DNA of 64,000 nt from CAZEPJ01 sp964514105 (lineage in GTDB: Bacteria; Desulfobacterota; Desulfocorpusculales; Desulfocorpusculum). The stretch spans positions 62,001-126,000 of the forward strand of contig CAZEPJ010000002.1 in assembly GCA_964514105.1 (NCBI GenBank). The letters are read 5' to 3'. The translations under genes and the position numbers were made by a program. The notes under the pieces are model-generated. The model searched no databases. It was not told the DNA's origin and saw only the letters and a list, made by a program, of their open reading frames with translations. Positions 43,526 to 51,015 of this stretch are shown here, piece by piece; within the stretch, counting starts at the first letter, position 1; every line of letters begins with the position of its first letter.

Positions 43526-44956
43526 TCACGTTGCCCACGAGAGATCCGGGCGGCGCCTGTGCCACTCCGATGCCTGTTCGTACGCGAAGGCCACGCGCAG
43601 GGCCATCTCCTCCTGAAAAGGCTTGGCGTAGACCATCAACCCCACGGGGAGCGCCTGGCTGTCGAAGCCGCACGGCAGGGAGACGCCCGTCAGGTTCAGG
43701 ATGTTCCCGATGGCCGTGTTGCGCAGGTACCGGGCATTGTACTCGGCGTAGACGTCCATGCCCGCGTCCACGGTTTTCACCGGCCTGGCCGGGAGCATGG
43801 TGGTGGGGACGATGACGGCATCAATGTCACGCAGCGTCTCGACGACCCGCCTCCGCAGGGAGGACCACTCCCTGAGCAGGGTCACGTAATCCGGCGCCGA
43901 AAGCCCTCGCCCGGCCGCCAGGCGATGGGAGACGATGGGATCCAGGCGGTCGAATTGGGCGTCGAGCAGGTCCCCGTTGACCACGCAGCCCTCGGCCGCC
44001 ACCATCAGGGCGCGCTTCTGGGAGGCCACGGCCTCCTTGGCCTCGGGGATCTCCGTGTGGCTGACCTGGGCGCCGAGGGATCGAAAGACCTCCCCGGCGG
44101 CCCGCACCAGCCCCTCTACCTCGCTGTCGACGTCATCGAAGAACACGGTCTCGCCGAAGGCGACGCGAAGCCCCCGCACCCCTCGCCTCAGGTCCCTGAG
44201 CGCGTCGTTGGCGGGCAGTCCCAAGGTGCTGTCGTCGTCGGGATCGGCTCCTTGGATGGCCTGATAGATCAGGGCAGCGTCGGCGACGCAGCGCGCCAGC
44301 GGGCCCACCGAGTCCTGGGTCCAGCTGAGGGGGAAGACCCCGGCGCGGGAGACACGGCCGACAGTGGTCTTGAGCCCCACGACCCCGCACAGGGCTGCCG
44401 GAATGCGCACCGAGCCACCCGTGTCCGTGCCGAGGGCCGCACACACCATGCCGGCCGCTACGGCGACCGCGCTTCCGCTGCTCGACCCCCCCGGCACATG
44501 CGCCTCGCGGTGCCAGGGGTTGTGCGGGGTGCCTTGATCGTGATTGATCCCCACCCCGCCGAAGGCGAACTGGACCGTGTGGGTCTTGCCCAGGAGGACC
44601 ATCCCCGCCTGGGAGAGCTTCCGGACCACGGTGCTGTCGCGCTGGGCCACGTTTCCCTCCAGCAGCCGCGTCCCCGCGCCAGTCGACAAGCCGCTCACGT
44701 CGAAGAGGTCCTTGACGGCGTACGGAATGCCGTGCAACGGGCCGAGATCCCTGCCTCCCCGGAGGGAGAGCTCGGCGGCCCTCGCTTGGGCCAGGGCGCG
44801 CTCTGTTTCGACCAGTCGCAAGGCATGGAGCCTCGGATTGAGATGTTCCGTTCGGGCCAGGAGGCTTTCGGTCAATTGCACGGGGCTCAGCCCGCCGGAT
44901 CGGATCCGTGACGCCAGTTCCCCTATGGTCGCGAAGGCCAAGTCCGAGTCGGTCAT
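43526..44956 (-). CDS. Amidase signature family hydrolase
   Basis: A 476-residue amidase with the Ser-cisSer-Lys triad of the family: Lys82 in YAVKDLFDVSG, cis-Ser158 in the GGSSSGSA loop, and nucleophile Ser182 in DTGGSVRIPA. Spacing matches GatA, but no GatB or GatC genes are near, so it is probably a catabolic amidase (allophanate, urea or aryl-amide type). Preceded by a GntR/FCD regulator 52 bases upstream on the same strand. It could release the carboxylic acid fed to the neighbouring CoA ligase. Confidence 0.9.
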   Translation of the reverse strand: MTDSDLAFATIGELASRIRSGGLSPVQLTESLLARTEHLNPRLHALRLVETERALAQARAAELSLRGGRDLGPLHGIPYAVKDLFDVSGLSTGAGTRLLEGNVAQRDSTVVRKLSQAGMVLLGKTHTVQFAFGGVGINHDQGTPHNPWHREAHVPGGSSSGSAVAVAAGMVCAALGTDTGGSVRIPAALCGVVGLKTTVGRVSRAGVFPLSWTQDSVGPLARCVADAALIYQAIQGADPDDDSTLGLPANDALRDLRRGVRGLRVAFGETVFFDDVDSEVEGLVRAAGEVFRSLGAQVSHTEIPEAKEAVASQKRALMVAAEGCVVNGDLLDAQFDRLDPIVSHRLAAGRGLSAPDYVTLLREWSSLRRRVVETLRDIDAVIVPTTMLPARPVKTVDAGMDVYAEYNARYLRNTAIGNILNLTGVSLPCGFDSQALPVGLMVYAKPFQEEMALRVAFAYEQASEWHRRRPDLSWAT

Positions 44957-45008
44957 GGTCCGTCAGCTCCTGTCCCTTTCCCGCCAGCGGCCGCGCTCCG
45001 CACTGCAG

Positions 45009-45686
45009 TCATCGCGGGCCCCGGGCCATCGCCCCCAGCTTGCCAACTGCTTCCTTGGTCTGCTCCAGATGCCTCTCCAGCGCCGCCTTGGCGGCGACCA
45101 CGTCACCTCGCTTCACGGCCTCCAGGATTTCCTCGTGCTCAGCGATCACCGCATCCCCCCGGCCCTCGCTGCCCAGGGCCTTGACGCCGATCAGGTGCAT
45201 CAGATCCCGCATGTTCTCCACGACCCCGATGAGCCGTCTGTTGTCGCACAGTTCGCTGAAGGTCATGTGAAACACCCTGTCGGCCGCCATGTACGCCTGG
45301 AAGTCACCGCTCTTCAGCGCCCTGCGCTGGCTGTTCAGGGCCGCTTCCACCCTGCTCAGATCGCACTCCCGCACCATCTTCGCCACCTTCTCGATGGCGT
45401 AGAGCTCGACGGCCTTGCGCAGCTCGAAGATCTCCTCCACGTCCTTGGCCGTCGGATGGTTCACCAGCACGCCCTTGCGCGGCAGGAAGGTCACCAGTTG
45501 CTGGTTGGCGAGCTCGAGAAGGGCCTCCCTCACGGGGGTTCGCGAGATTCCCAACTCCTTGGCCAGGGACATCTCGTTGTAAATCTCGCCCGGCTTCAAC
45601 TGCCCTGCCAGGATCGAATTCCTCAGCGCGTCGTACGCCATCTTGGCCAACGGCAACGGCTGGACAATTCTGCGAAGCTTGGTCAT
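45009..45686 (-). CDS. GntR family transcriptional regulator, FCD (FadR-like) subfamily
   Basis: A repressor-type regulator of 225 residues. The N-terminal winged helix has LAKMAYDALRNSILAGQLKPGE and LAKELGISRTPVREALLELANQQLV. The C-terminal FCD domain contains DRVFHMTFSE and AEHEEILEAVKRGD, with Asp and His metal/ligand residues. Starts at ATG 45686 with AGGGG about 7 bases upstream; ATG 45692 and TTG 45707 are alternatives. An operator-like dyad covers its own promoter. FCD regulators commonly bind organic acids, so it may control the amidase, cupin and hydroxylase genes. Confidence 0.92.
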   Translation of the reverse strand: MTKLRRIVQPLPLAKMAYDALRNSILAGQLKPGEIYNEMSLAKELGISRTPVREALLELANQQLVTFLPRKGVLVNHPTAKDVEEIFELRKAVELYAIEKVAKMVRECDLSRVEAALNSQRRALKSGDFQAYMAADRVFHMTFSELCDNRRLIGVVENMRDLMHLIGVKALGSEGRGDAVIAEHEEILEAVKRGDVVAAKAALERHLEQTKEAVGKLGAMARGPR

Positions 45687-45726
45687 CTTCATGCCCCTGG
45701 GTCGCAACGTGCGGCGGGTCCTTTGT

Positions 45727-45761
45727 ATCTAGTATATTAGATTTGCAATGTGTCATGTCAA
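45727..45761 (-). promoter_or_regulatory. Promoter and operator-like dyad of the GntR regulator
   Basis: Minus strand: a perfect -35 TTGACA (45761-45756), 16 bases, then TAATAT (45739-45734); TATACT (45736-45731) at spacing 19 is an alternative. A perfect inverted repeat ATCTA-N6-TAGAT (45727-45742) covers the -10. A repressor bound there would block its own promoter, the usual arrangement for autoregulated GntR/FCD proteins. Confidence 0.6.
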
Positions 45762-45834
45762 GACAATTCGCGAGGATCTCCCCCGGGTGCCCCCGGGGCC
45801 TCTCCATCACCCAGCCAAGGCTGGTCACGGCCCG

Positions 45835-47778
45835 CTACGGGATTGGGGAGACGGGGATCTCCACCGACGAGGGATGGTTCCGGTCTCCAAGGAGGCGCAC
45901 GACGGGCGGCGGGTCCATGCGGGGAGTCTCGAAGTTGTCCGCATCGGAGAACGCAACGGCGATGCGCATGCGGCTCCCTTTGGGGAAGCGCCAGGAGGTG
46001 GGCAGCAGGGCGATGGTGAGCTCCACGGGTTTGTGGGAGGGGATGGGCTCCAGATCGCCTTCCAGATGGGCGTGGAAGGGCAGCCCCAGGTTGTCGAAGG
46101 GCGCCCGGCTGAGCTTGCGATGGGATGCACGCAGGACCCCCTCGGTGATGTACACCGACCTGCCGCCGCCGTCGACCTGCTCCAGGTAGACGAACACGTC
46201 CAGGTCCGGGGCCTCCGTGGCGAGCCACAGGCGGGCCACGGGGTGCCCGGTGACTTCCACGTCGTTTCCCAGGGGGGGCGTGGTGTAGGCCAGGGCCTTG
46301 CCGTCGTTGGCGTGCATGTCGGGGTAGTTGTGCGGCCAGTTCACCGAGGACCAGCGGGAGCGCCTCCCCGTGGTGGCGGTGTATTCCACCGTGCGGGAAT
46401 CGAAGGCCTCCGGGGCCGGGGGGGGATCCGTGGACAGCAACCCCTCCCCGCCCCTCCCCGCCCCCCCCTTGCCTGCCCCCACCAGGTGCAAGCGCACGGG
46501 CCGGGTGCTCTTCGGGGGCCACGCGTCGCAGGTGCGCCAGGCCGCCTTCTGCGGCGCCCCCAAGACGCGGTAGTGGATGGGCGGCTCCGTCATGATGCCG
46601 TTGTCGATGCCCTTGAGCCATCGATCGAACCAGCGGCGCGCCTCCGCCCCGTAGTCCAGATCGGATCGGTCCTTCTCCACCTCGCTGTGATCCACGGGGC
46701 GAACGATCAACCGTTTGGGCACCGTCAGATTGGCGTACCAGAAGAACATGTCACGGGTGAACAGATCATACCAGCCGTTGGTCATGCAGACGGGGATGCC
46801 CCATCGGTTGATCCGGTCGATGAAGGGATACAGGGCGGAGTTCTCCAACCAGATCCTGTGCCCCCGGATCGGGCTGTCGCGAAATGGGGCCTCCAGGGCC
46901 ATGCGCGTGGTTTCGGGCAGCGTTCGGCTGCGTTCCCGGCGCGCCTGGGCCAGCATGGCCCCGTCTCGATCCGAATCCACGGGGGTGATGGCATCGGACT
47001 GGAGAAACGCCGTAGACCATTGAAAGAACTCCCCGAAGGCCTTATTGTACACCCCCCCGGGATACATGACGGCGTCGTACATCTCCATGGGCGCCGAGGC
47101 CGGGAAGATGGCCTTGAGGTGTGGATTGCCCGTGGCGGCCGCGGCCATCTGGATCATGGCCTGAAGGGAGTCGCCGAACATGCCGATATGGCCGTCGCAC
47201 CAGGGCTGGGAGGCGATCCAGTCGATGATCTCGCTGGCCTCCCGGCCTCCCGGTTCATGGGATGCGTCCCACGTCCCGAAGGAGGCCCCCGTGCCGGGCC
47301 GCTCCACCACGATCACCGCATAGCCATGCTTGACCATGTCCCTCAGCCACGGGGTCCTGAACAGCGGATCCATGAGGCGCCCCTGGCCCGAGACCCAATA
47401 GCGAATCCTGAGCATGGCCCGCTCCTTGAGACCCAGGCCAACCAGGTCCGCGATGATGTTCCGGCCGCCCCCGTCGAAGACGGTGAAAGTGCGCAGATAC
47501 GGGGTGTACTTGAAGAGCACGGGAAGGGGCCCCGCGGCGGGCGTGCCTTTCCGGGCGGGGAGGATGAGGTCGTACGCCAGCCTCACGCCGTTGGACAGGG
47601 TCAGGTACTCGGAGCTGCGCCGCGCCCCGTCATAGGCCGCCTCCGAATAGCCTTGGTACCGGCCCAGTTCCGACACCTTCCCCCCCCGGGCGTGGCCCTC
47701 CCGGGACCCGAGGGATCCCACCAGGAGGATGACGACAGCCAGGAGAAGTGCGTTCTCGGCACACCAGGTCTTGCCCAT
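45835..47778 (-). CDS. Exported CocE/NonD (peptidase S15-type) hydrolase
   Basis: A 647-residue X-Pro-dipeptidyl-peptidase/cocaine-esterase family hydrolase. The N-terminus (CAENALLLAVVILLVGSLGS) is a signal peptide or anchor, so it is probably periplasmic. The alpha/beta domain has LSNGVRLAYDLILPA, ERPGTGASFG, the nucleophile elbow GMFGDSLQAM and the terminal histidine in RPVDHSEVEKD. The C-terminal jelly-roll has VTGHPVARLWL, DLDVFVYLEQVD and SRMRIAVAFSDADNF. The elbow reads G-D-S-L-Q rather than G-x-S-Y. ATG 47778 has GAGGAGGGGGA upstream. It carries a sigma-54-type promoter and is divergent from a sigma-54 activator. Confidence 0.88.
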   Translation of the reverse strand: MGKTWCAENALLLAVVILLVGSLGSREGHARGGKVSELGRYQGYSEAAYDGARRSSEYLTLSNGVRLAYDLILPARKGTPAAGPLPVLFKYTPYLRTFTVFDGGGRNIIADLVGLGLKERAMLRIRYWVSGQGRLMDPLFRTPWLRDMVKHGYAVIVVERPGTGASFGTWDASHEPGGREASEIIDWIASQPWCDGHIGMFGDSLQAMIQMAAAATGNPHLKAIFPASAPMEMYDAVMYPGGVYNKAFGEFFQWSTAFLQSDAITPVDSDRDGAMLAQARRERSRTLPETTRMALEAPFRDSPIRGHRIWLENSALYPFIDRINRWGIPVCMTNGWYDLFTRDMFFWYANLTVPKRLIVRPVDHSEVEKDRSDLDYGAEARRWFDRWLKGIDNGIMTEPPIHYRVLGAPQKAAWRTCDAWPPKSTRPVRLHLVGAGKGGAGRGGEGLLSTDPPPAPEAFDSRTVEYTATTGRRSRWSSVNWPHNYPDMHANDGKALAYTTPPLGNDVEVTGHPVARLWLATEAPDLDVFVYLEQVDGGGRSVYITEGVLRASHRKLSRAPFDNLGLPFHAHLEGDLEPIPSHKPVELTIALLPTSWRFPKGSRMRIAVAFSDADNFETPRMDPPPVVRLLGDRNHPSSVEIPVSPIP

Positions 47779-47835
47779 TTGGTCCCCCTCCTCGCCTCCA
47801 CGGCGCGGTATGAAGCGCTCTCGGCGAATGGCTTC

Positions 47836-47850
47836 GCTGGAATCGTGCCA
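47836..47850 (-). promoter_or_regulatory. Sigma-54 (-24/-12) promoter of the S15-type hydrolase gene
   Basis: Minus strand: TGGCACG (47850-47844), a perfect -24 element, with the invariant GC of the -12 element at 47837-47836 in exactly the required spacing (GG-N10-GC). The -12 box reads CAGC instead of TTGC. Initiation near 47824 would leave about 45 bases to the ATG at 47778. A sigma-54 activator gene is transcribed divergently from 48016. Confidence 0.62.
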
Positions 47851-47901
47851 AGGCCGTCGGTTTTGGGAAATCAAGGGGTTGGGGCCCGGCCCCGGCCCGA
47901 A

Positions 47902-47927
47902 GTTGCCGAATACGCCAATCGGTTGCC
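47902..47927. promoter_or_regulatory. Paired GTTGCC repeats, candidate upstream activator sites
   Basis: Two exact copies of GTTGCC begin 20 bases apart (47902 and 47922), on the same face of the helix, about 80-105 bases upstream of the predicted sigma-54 start. That is where enhancer-binding proteins normally bind. They also lie upstream of the activator gene itself, allowing autoregulation. Each copy is only six bases, so this is tentative. Confidence 0.3.
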
Positions 47928-48015
47928 ATATCCGGCAGTTTGGTTCAGGATGGCGGCATGGGCGGTTTGCCGCGGCCGGAGGGGGGCGATCCCCCGGATG
48001 AGGAGGGAGGCGGCC

Positions 48016-49545
48016 ATGGAGATGGACGAGAACCGGTTTTTCCGCGAGGTCACTCTGCGCATCTGCAGCAGTCTGGACATCGAGATCGCCATGTGGCGCG
48101 CCATGCAGTTCCTCGGGGAGTTCATGCCGGCCGATGAGATGTACCTCCATCTGTACGAGGGTGGGCTCGGCGCCATGCGGACCATCGCCGGGGCCACCGC
48201 CTCACACGGACGGAAGATGGACCGGATCACCCCGCTTCCCCCGGCGGTCAGGGACAGGGTGCGGGAGCCCCCCGACATGTTGGTCATCAATCGCCCCGAA
48301 GGAGAGCCCGGTCTTCAGTTCATGCTTCAATACTACGGCAGGCCGGACACCTCGGCCCTGGTCCGGCTCCTGGAGGTGGAGGGGAGAAAGCTGGGGGCCT
48401 TGGTGCTCCTTGCTTCGGGGATGGACCGTTTCACCCAGGCTCACGCCCGGCTCTTCTCCCTGCTGAAAGAGCCTTTTTCCATGGCCCTTTCCAACGCCCT
48501 GAAGCATCAGGAGACCCTCGCCCTCAAGGAGATCCTGGCCGACGACAATCGGTATCTCCAGGGCGAGCTCCTGCGCCTGTGGGGGGACGAGATCGTGGGT
48601 GCCGACTTGGGGCTCAGGGGCGTCATGGCATTGGTGGAGCGGGTGGCTCCCCTTCAAAGTCCGGTCCTGTTGCTGGGGGAGACAGGGGTGGGCAAGGACG
48701 TCATCGCCAATGCCATCCATCGAGCCTCTCCCCGCAGGGACGGCCCCCTGGTCAAGGTGAACTGCGGGGCCATCCCCGAGACCCTCTTGGACAGCGAGCT
48801 GTTCGGGCATGAGAGGGGCGCCTTCACGGGGGCCGTGGTGCGCAAGCGCGGTCGATTCGAGAGGGCCCACAGGGGGACCCTGTTCCTCGATGAAATCGGG
48901 GAGCTTTCCGCCCAGGCCCAGGTCCGCATGCTGCGGGTGCTGCAGCATCGGGAGATCGAACGGGTGGGGGGCACCCAGCCCGTGTCCGTGGACATCCGTC
49001 TCATCGCGGCCACCAACCGGGATCTGGAGGCCATGGTCGGGGCGCGTCTCTTCCGCCAGGATCTCTGGTTCCGCCTCAACGTCTTCCCCATTCGCATCCC
49101 CCCCCTTCGGGAGCGGCGGGGCGATATCCCGGCCCTCGTCCACCACCTGGTGCGGCGCAAGTGCTTGGAATTGAAGCTCTTCCCGGCTCCCCCGCTCGCC
49201 ACCGGGGTGCTGGACCGGCTCGTGGCCTACGACTGGCCGGGAAACGTGCGGGAGCTGGAAAACGTCTTGGAGCGGGCCCTCATCGTGGGCCGGGGGGAGT
49301 CTCTGGATTTCCAGGAGCTGGCAGGCGGGGGGCGGGACGGCGGCTCATCCACGCCCTCGCTCGGGCTGGACGCGGTCATCTCCCATCACATCCGCCGGGT
49401 ACTGGACATGGCCAACGGCCGGGTGCACGGCGAGGGGGGGGCCGCCCAACTGCTGGAGATCAACCCCAGCACACTGAGACACAGGATGAATCAGCTGGGC
49501 ATCCCCTACGGGGTGCGGGCGCGCAAGGGTGCCCGCACCCCGTAG
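48016..49545 (+). CDS. GAF-AAA+ sigma-54-dependent transcriptional activator
   Basis: An enhancer-binding protein of 509 residues. The N-terminal GAF-like sensor (about 5-165) ends in a helix. The AAA+ domain has Walker A GETGVGKD (221-228), the sigma-54 contact loop GAFTGA (268-273), Walker B TLFLDE, and the arginine-finger region FRLNVFPIRIPPLRERR. The C-terminal Fis-type helix-turn-helix contains GGAAQLLEINPSTLRHRM. Start ATG 48016 has AGGAGGGAGG five bases upstream; the open frame continues far upstream but is non-coding shadow there. Likely target: the divergent hydrolase gene. Confidence 0.94.
   Translation: MEMDENRFFREVTLRICSSLDIEIAMWRAMQFLGEFMPADEMYLHLYEGGLGAMRTIAGATASHGRKMDRITPLPPAVRDRVREPPDMLVINRPEGEPGLQFMLQYYGRPDTSALVRLLEVEGRKLGALVLLASGMDRFTQAHARLFSLLKEPFSMALSNALKHQETLALKEILADDNRYLQGELLRLWGDEIVGADLGLRGVMALVERVAPLQSPVLLLGETGVGKDVIANAIHRASPRRDGPLVKVNCGAIPETLLDSELFGHERGAFTGAVVRKRGRFERAHRGTLFLDEIGELSAQAQVRMLRVLQHREIERVGGTQPVSVDIRLIAATNRDLEAMVGARLFRQDLWFRLNVFPIRIPPLRERRGDIPALVHHLVRRKCLELKLFPAPPLATGVLDRLVAYDWPGNVRELENVLERALIVGRGESLDFQELAGGGRDGGSSTPSLGLDAVISHHIRRVLDMANGRVHGEGGAAQLLEINPSTLRHRMNQLGIPYGVRARKGARTP
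49506..49545. terminator. Fifteen-base-pair hairpin containing the stop codon of the sigma-54 activator
   Basis: Perfect 15-base arms (49506-49520 and 49531-49545) flank a 10-base loop. The right arm ends with the TAG stop of the activator gene, so the hairpin is the last 40 bases of coding sequence, specifying PYGVRARKGARTP. It also lies 47 bases past the stop of the convergent gene at 49593, so it may serve both transcripts. No U-tract on either strand. Confidence 0.5.
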
Positions 49546-49592
49546 AACCCGCAAGCCCGCTCCATCCGACCGGGCGCCCGCCAGACCGTGGC

Positions 49593-50018
49593 TCACTCCT
49601 TCCAGTGGAACATCATCCACTGCATGGCTTTTCCCATCTTCACGTCCCGGACCTGGGACTCCCCTTCCCACGTCGCGGTCACCTGATAGGTCCCCTCGGG
49701 CAGCTTCACCAGGAACCATGGCCCCTCTGAGACCACCTCCAGGACCCTGGCGCCGCCCTGGGCCACCACCACCTTCACCGAGGCCACGTACTCGCCCGAT
49801 GCGGCGGCGAAGATGAGCTTGAGATTGTACTTCTTCTCAATACCCTTCATGGCCTTTCGTTCTCCCAGCCCCACTCCGCCCGAGCCGTACGCGATGCCCT
49901 GGGACACCGCTTCCTCGAAGGCGATCCCCCCGTTGCCCTCGATCTGAGCGCCCCGGGGCTCCCCGGCCGGACTCAATACCAGCGCGACGGCCAGAGCGGC
50001 GATCCATCCCAGCTTCAT
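49593..50018 (-). CDS. Exported small protein with a carboxypeptidase-regulatory-like beta domain
   Basis: A 141-residue secreted protein. Signal peptide MKLGWIAALAVALVLSPAGEP, then a beta-rich domain with VKVVVAQGGARVLEVVSEGPWFLVKLPEGTY-type repeats (short beta strands, LPEGTYQVTATWEGE) typical of bacterial Ig-like/CarboxypepD_reg folds. No catalytic motif. Divergent from the two-component regulator that starts 322 bases away, so it may be a member of the same envelope-stress response; that is inference. Confidence 0.72.
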   Translation of the reverse strand: MKLGWIAALAVALVLSPAGEPRGAQIEGNGGIAFEEAVSQGIAYGSGGVGLGERKAMKGIEKKYNLKLIFAAASGEYVASVKVVVAQGGARVLEVVSEGPWFLVKLPEGTYQVTATWEGESQVRDVKMGKAMQWMMFHWKE

Positions 50019-50340
50019 GTCAGCACCTCCTCCTTGGTGTGGTCTCGAAGGCCTGTGCAAAAGACCCGGACAGCGCATCGCAGGTCCAGTGGCCAGGTGG
50101 GGCGGGCACGGGGACGCATGGGTTCAGGGCCACAGGCACGAGGGGCGCTTGCTGCGTGGAATCAGCCCGCACCTGAGGAACGGCCCTATTGTGTCGCCGG
50201 GGAAGGGTCCTGTCAACTTCCCCTTTCGGTCCCCCGGCCTGCGGGGTAGAATGCCACAGAAACCAAGTCGCTGGACGGCTGCCCGCCCGTTTTCCTCGCA
50301 GGAGAGGCGCGACGGGTGGGGCGCGGAGGGAGACTCGCAG
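50019..50340. promoter_or_regulatory. Divergent region upstream of the response regulator
   Basis: A 322-base interval with no gene. It contains a perfect inverted repeat, GGGGAAG-N11-CTTCCCC (50199-50223), and on the plus strand TAGAAT (50247-50252) preceded by GGGG and, 17 bases earlier, a weak TTTCGG. This is a plausible promoter for the response-regulator gene, about 90 bases before its start, with an operator-like dyad just upstream. Autoregulation would be normal for an OmpR-family regulator. Confidence 0.35.
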
Positions 50341-51012
50341 GTGCGGATCCTGGTGGTGGAGGACGAAAGGAAGGTGGCCAGCTTCGTGCGCCAGGGGCTC
50401 GAGGAGGAGGGGTACGCCGTGGATGTGGCTCCCGACGGGCCCTCCGGGCTGGAGATGGGGCTCCAGGGGGTGCACGACGTGGTCATCCTGGACATCCAGC
50501 TCCCCGGGATGGACGGACTCGGCGTGCTCCGGCATCTTCGCCAGGCCAAGATCGCTGTGCCGGTGCTGTTGCTCACGGTTCGGGCGGCCATCGAGGACAA
50601 GGTCCTGGGCCTGGATCTGGGGGCCGACGACTACCTGACCAAGCCTTTCGCCTTCCAGGAGCTGGTGGCCAGGGTGCGGGCCCTGCTGCGGCGCAGGGCG
50701 CCGGACGGGGCCGCCCTGCTGCAGATGGGAGACCTCATTCTGGATCCGGCGCGCCGGATCGTGTCGCGCGCCGGCCGTCGCATCGAGCTCACGCCCAGGG
50801 AGTTCTCCCTGCTGGACTACTTCATGCGCAACCCCGATCGGGTCCTCAGCCGGACCATGATCCTGGAGCGCGTCTGGAACTACGACTTCGACCCCGAGAC
50901 CAACGTGGTGGACGTGTACGTCAATTACCTGCGGAGGAAGATCGACGAGGGGCACGAACGCAAGCGGATCCAGACCGTCCGGGGGATGGGGTACCTCTTC
51001 AAGGGGGATTGA
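50341..51012 (+). CDS. OmpR/PhoB-family response regulator
   Basis: A 223-residue regulator: receiver domain (1-118) with acidic pair VEDE, phosphoacceptor Asp51 (ILDIQLPGMDG), Thr/Ser at LLTVRA and Lys in YLTKPF; winged-helix output (about 125-223) with LTPREFSLLDYFMRNPDRVLSR and a C-terminal QTVRGMGYLFK. The GTG start gives a canonical VRILVVEDE terminus and has GGAGGGAG about 8 bases upstream. The kinase gene follows after 3 bases. It resembles CusR/CopR and CpxR groups. Confidence 0.95.
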   Translation: MRILVVEDERKVASFVRQGLEEEGYAVDVAPDGPSGLEMGLQGVHDVVILDIQLPGMDGLGVLRHLRQAKIAVPVLLLTVRAAIEDKVLGLDLGADDYLTKPFAFQELVARVRALLRRRAPDGAALLQMGDLILDPARRIVSRAGRRIELTPREFSLLDYFMRNPDRVLSRTMILERVWNYDFDPETNVVDVYVNYLRRKIDEGHERKRIQTVRGMGYLFKGD

Positions 51013-51015
51013 CCC

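Noticed and set aside
45748..47997. Plus-strand reading frame of about 750 codons ahead of the sigma-54 activator
   Set aside because: It is antisense to the S15-type hydrolase, has no recognisable domain, and high GC makes such open frames common here. The activator has a strong ribosome site at 48016.
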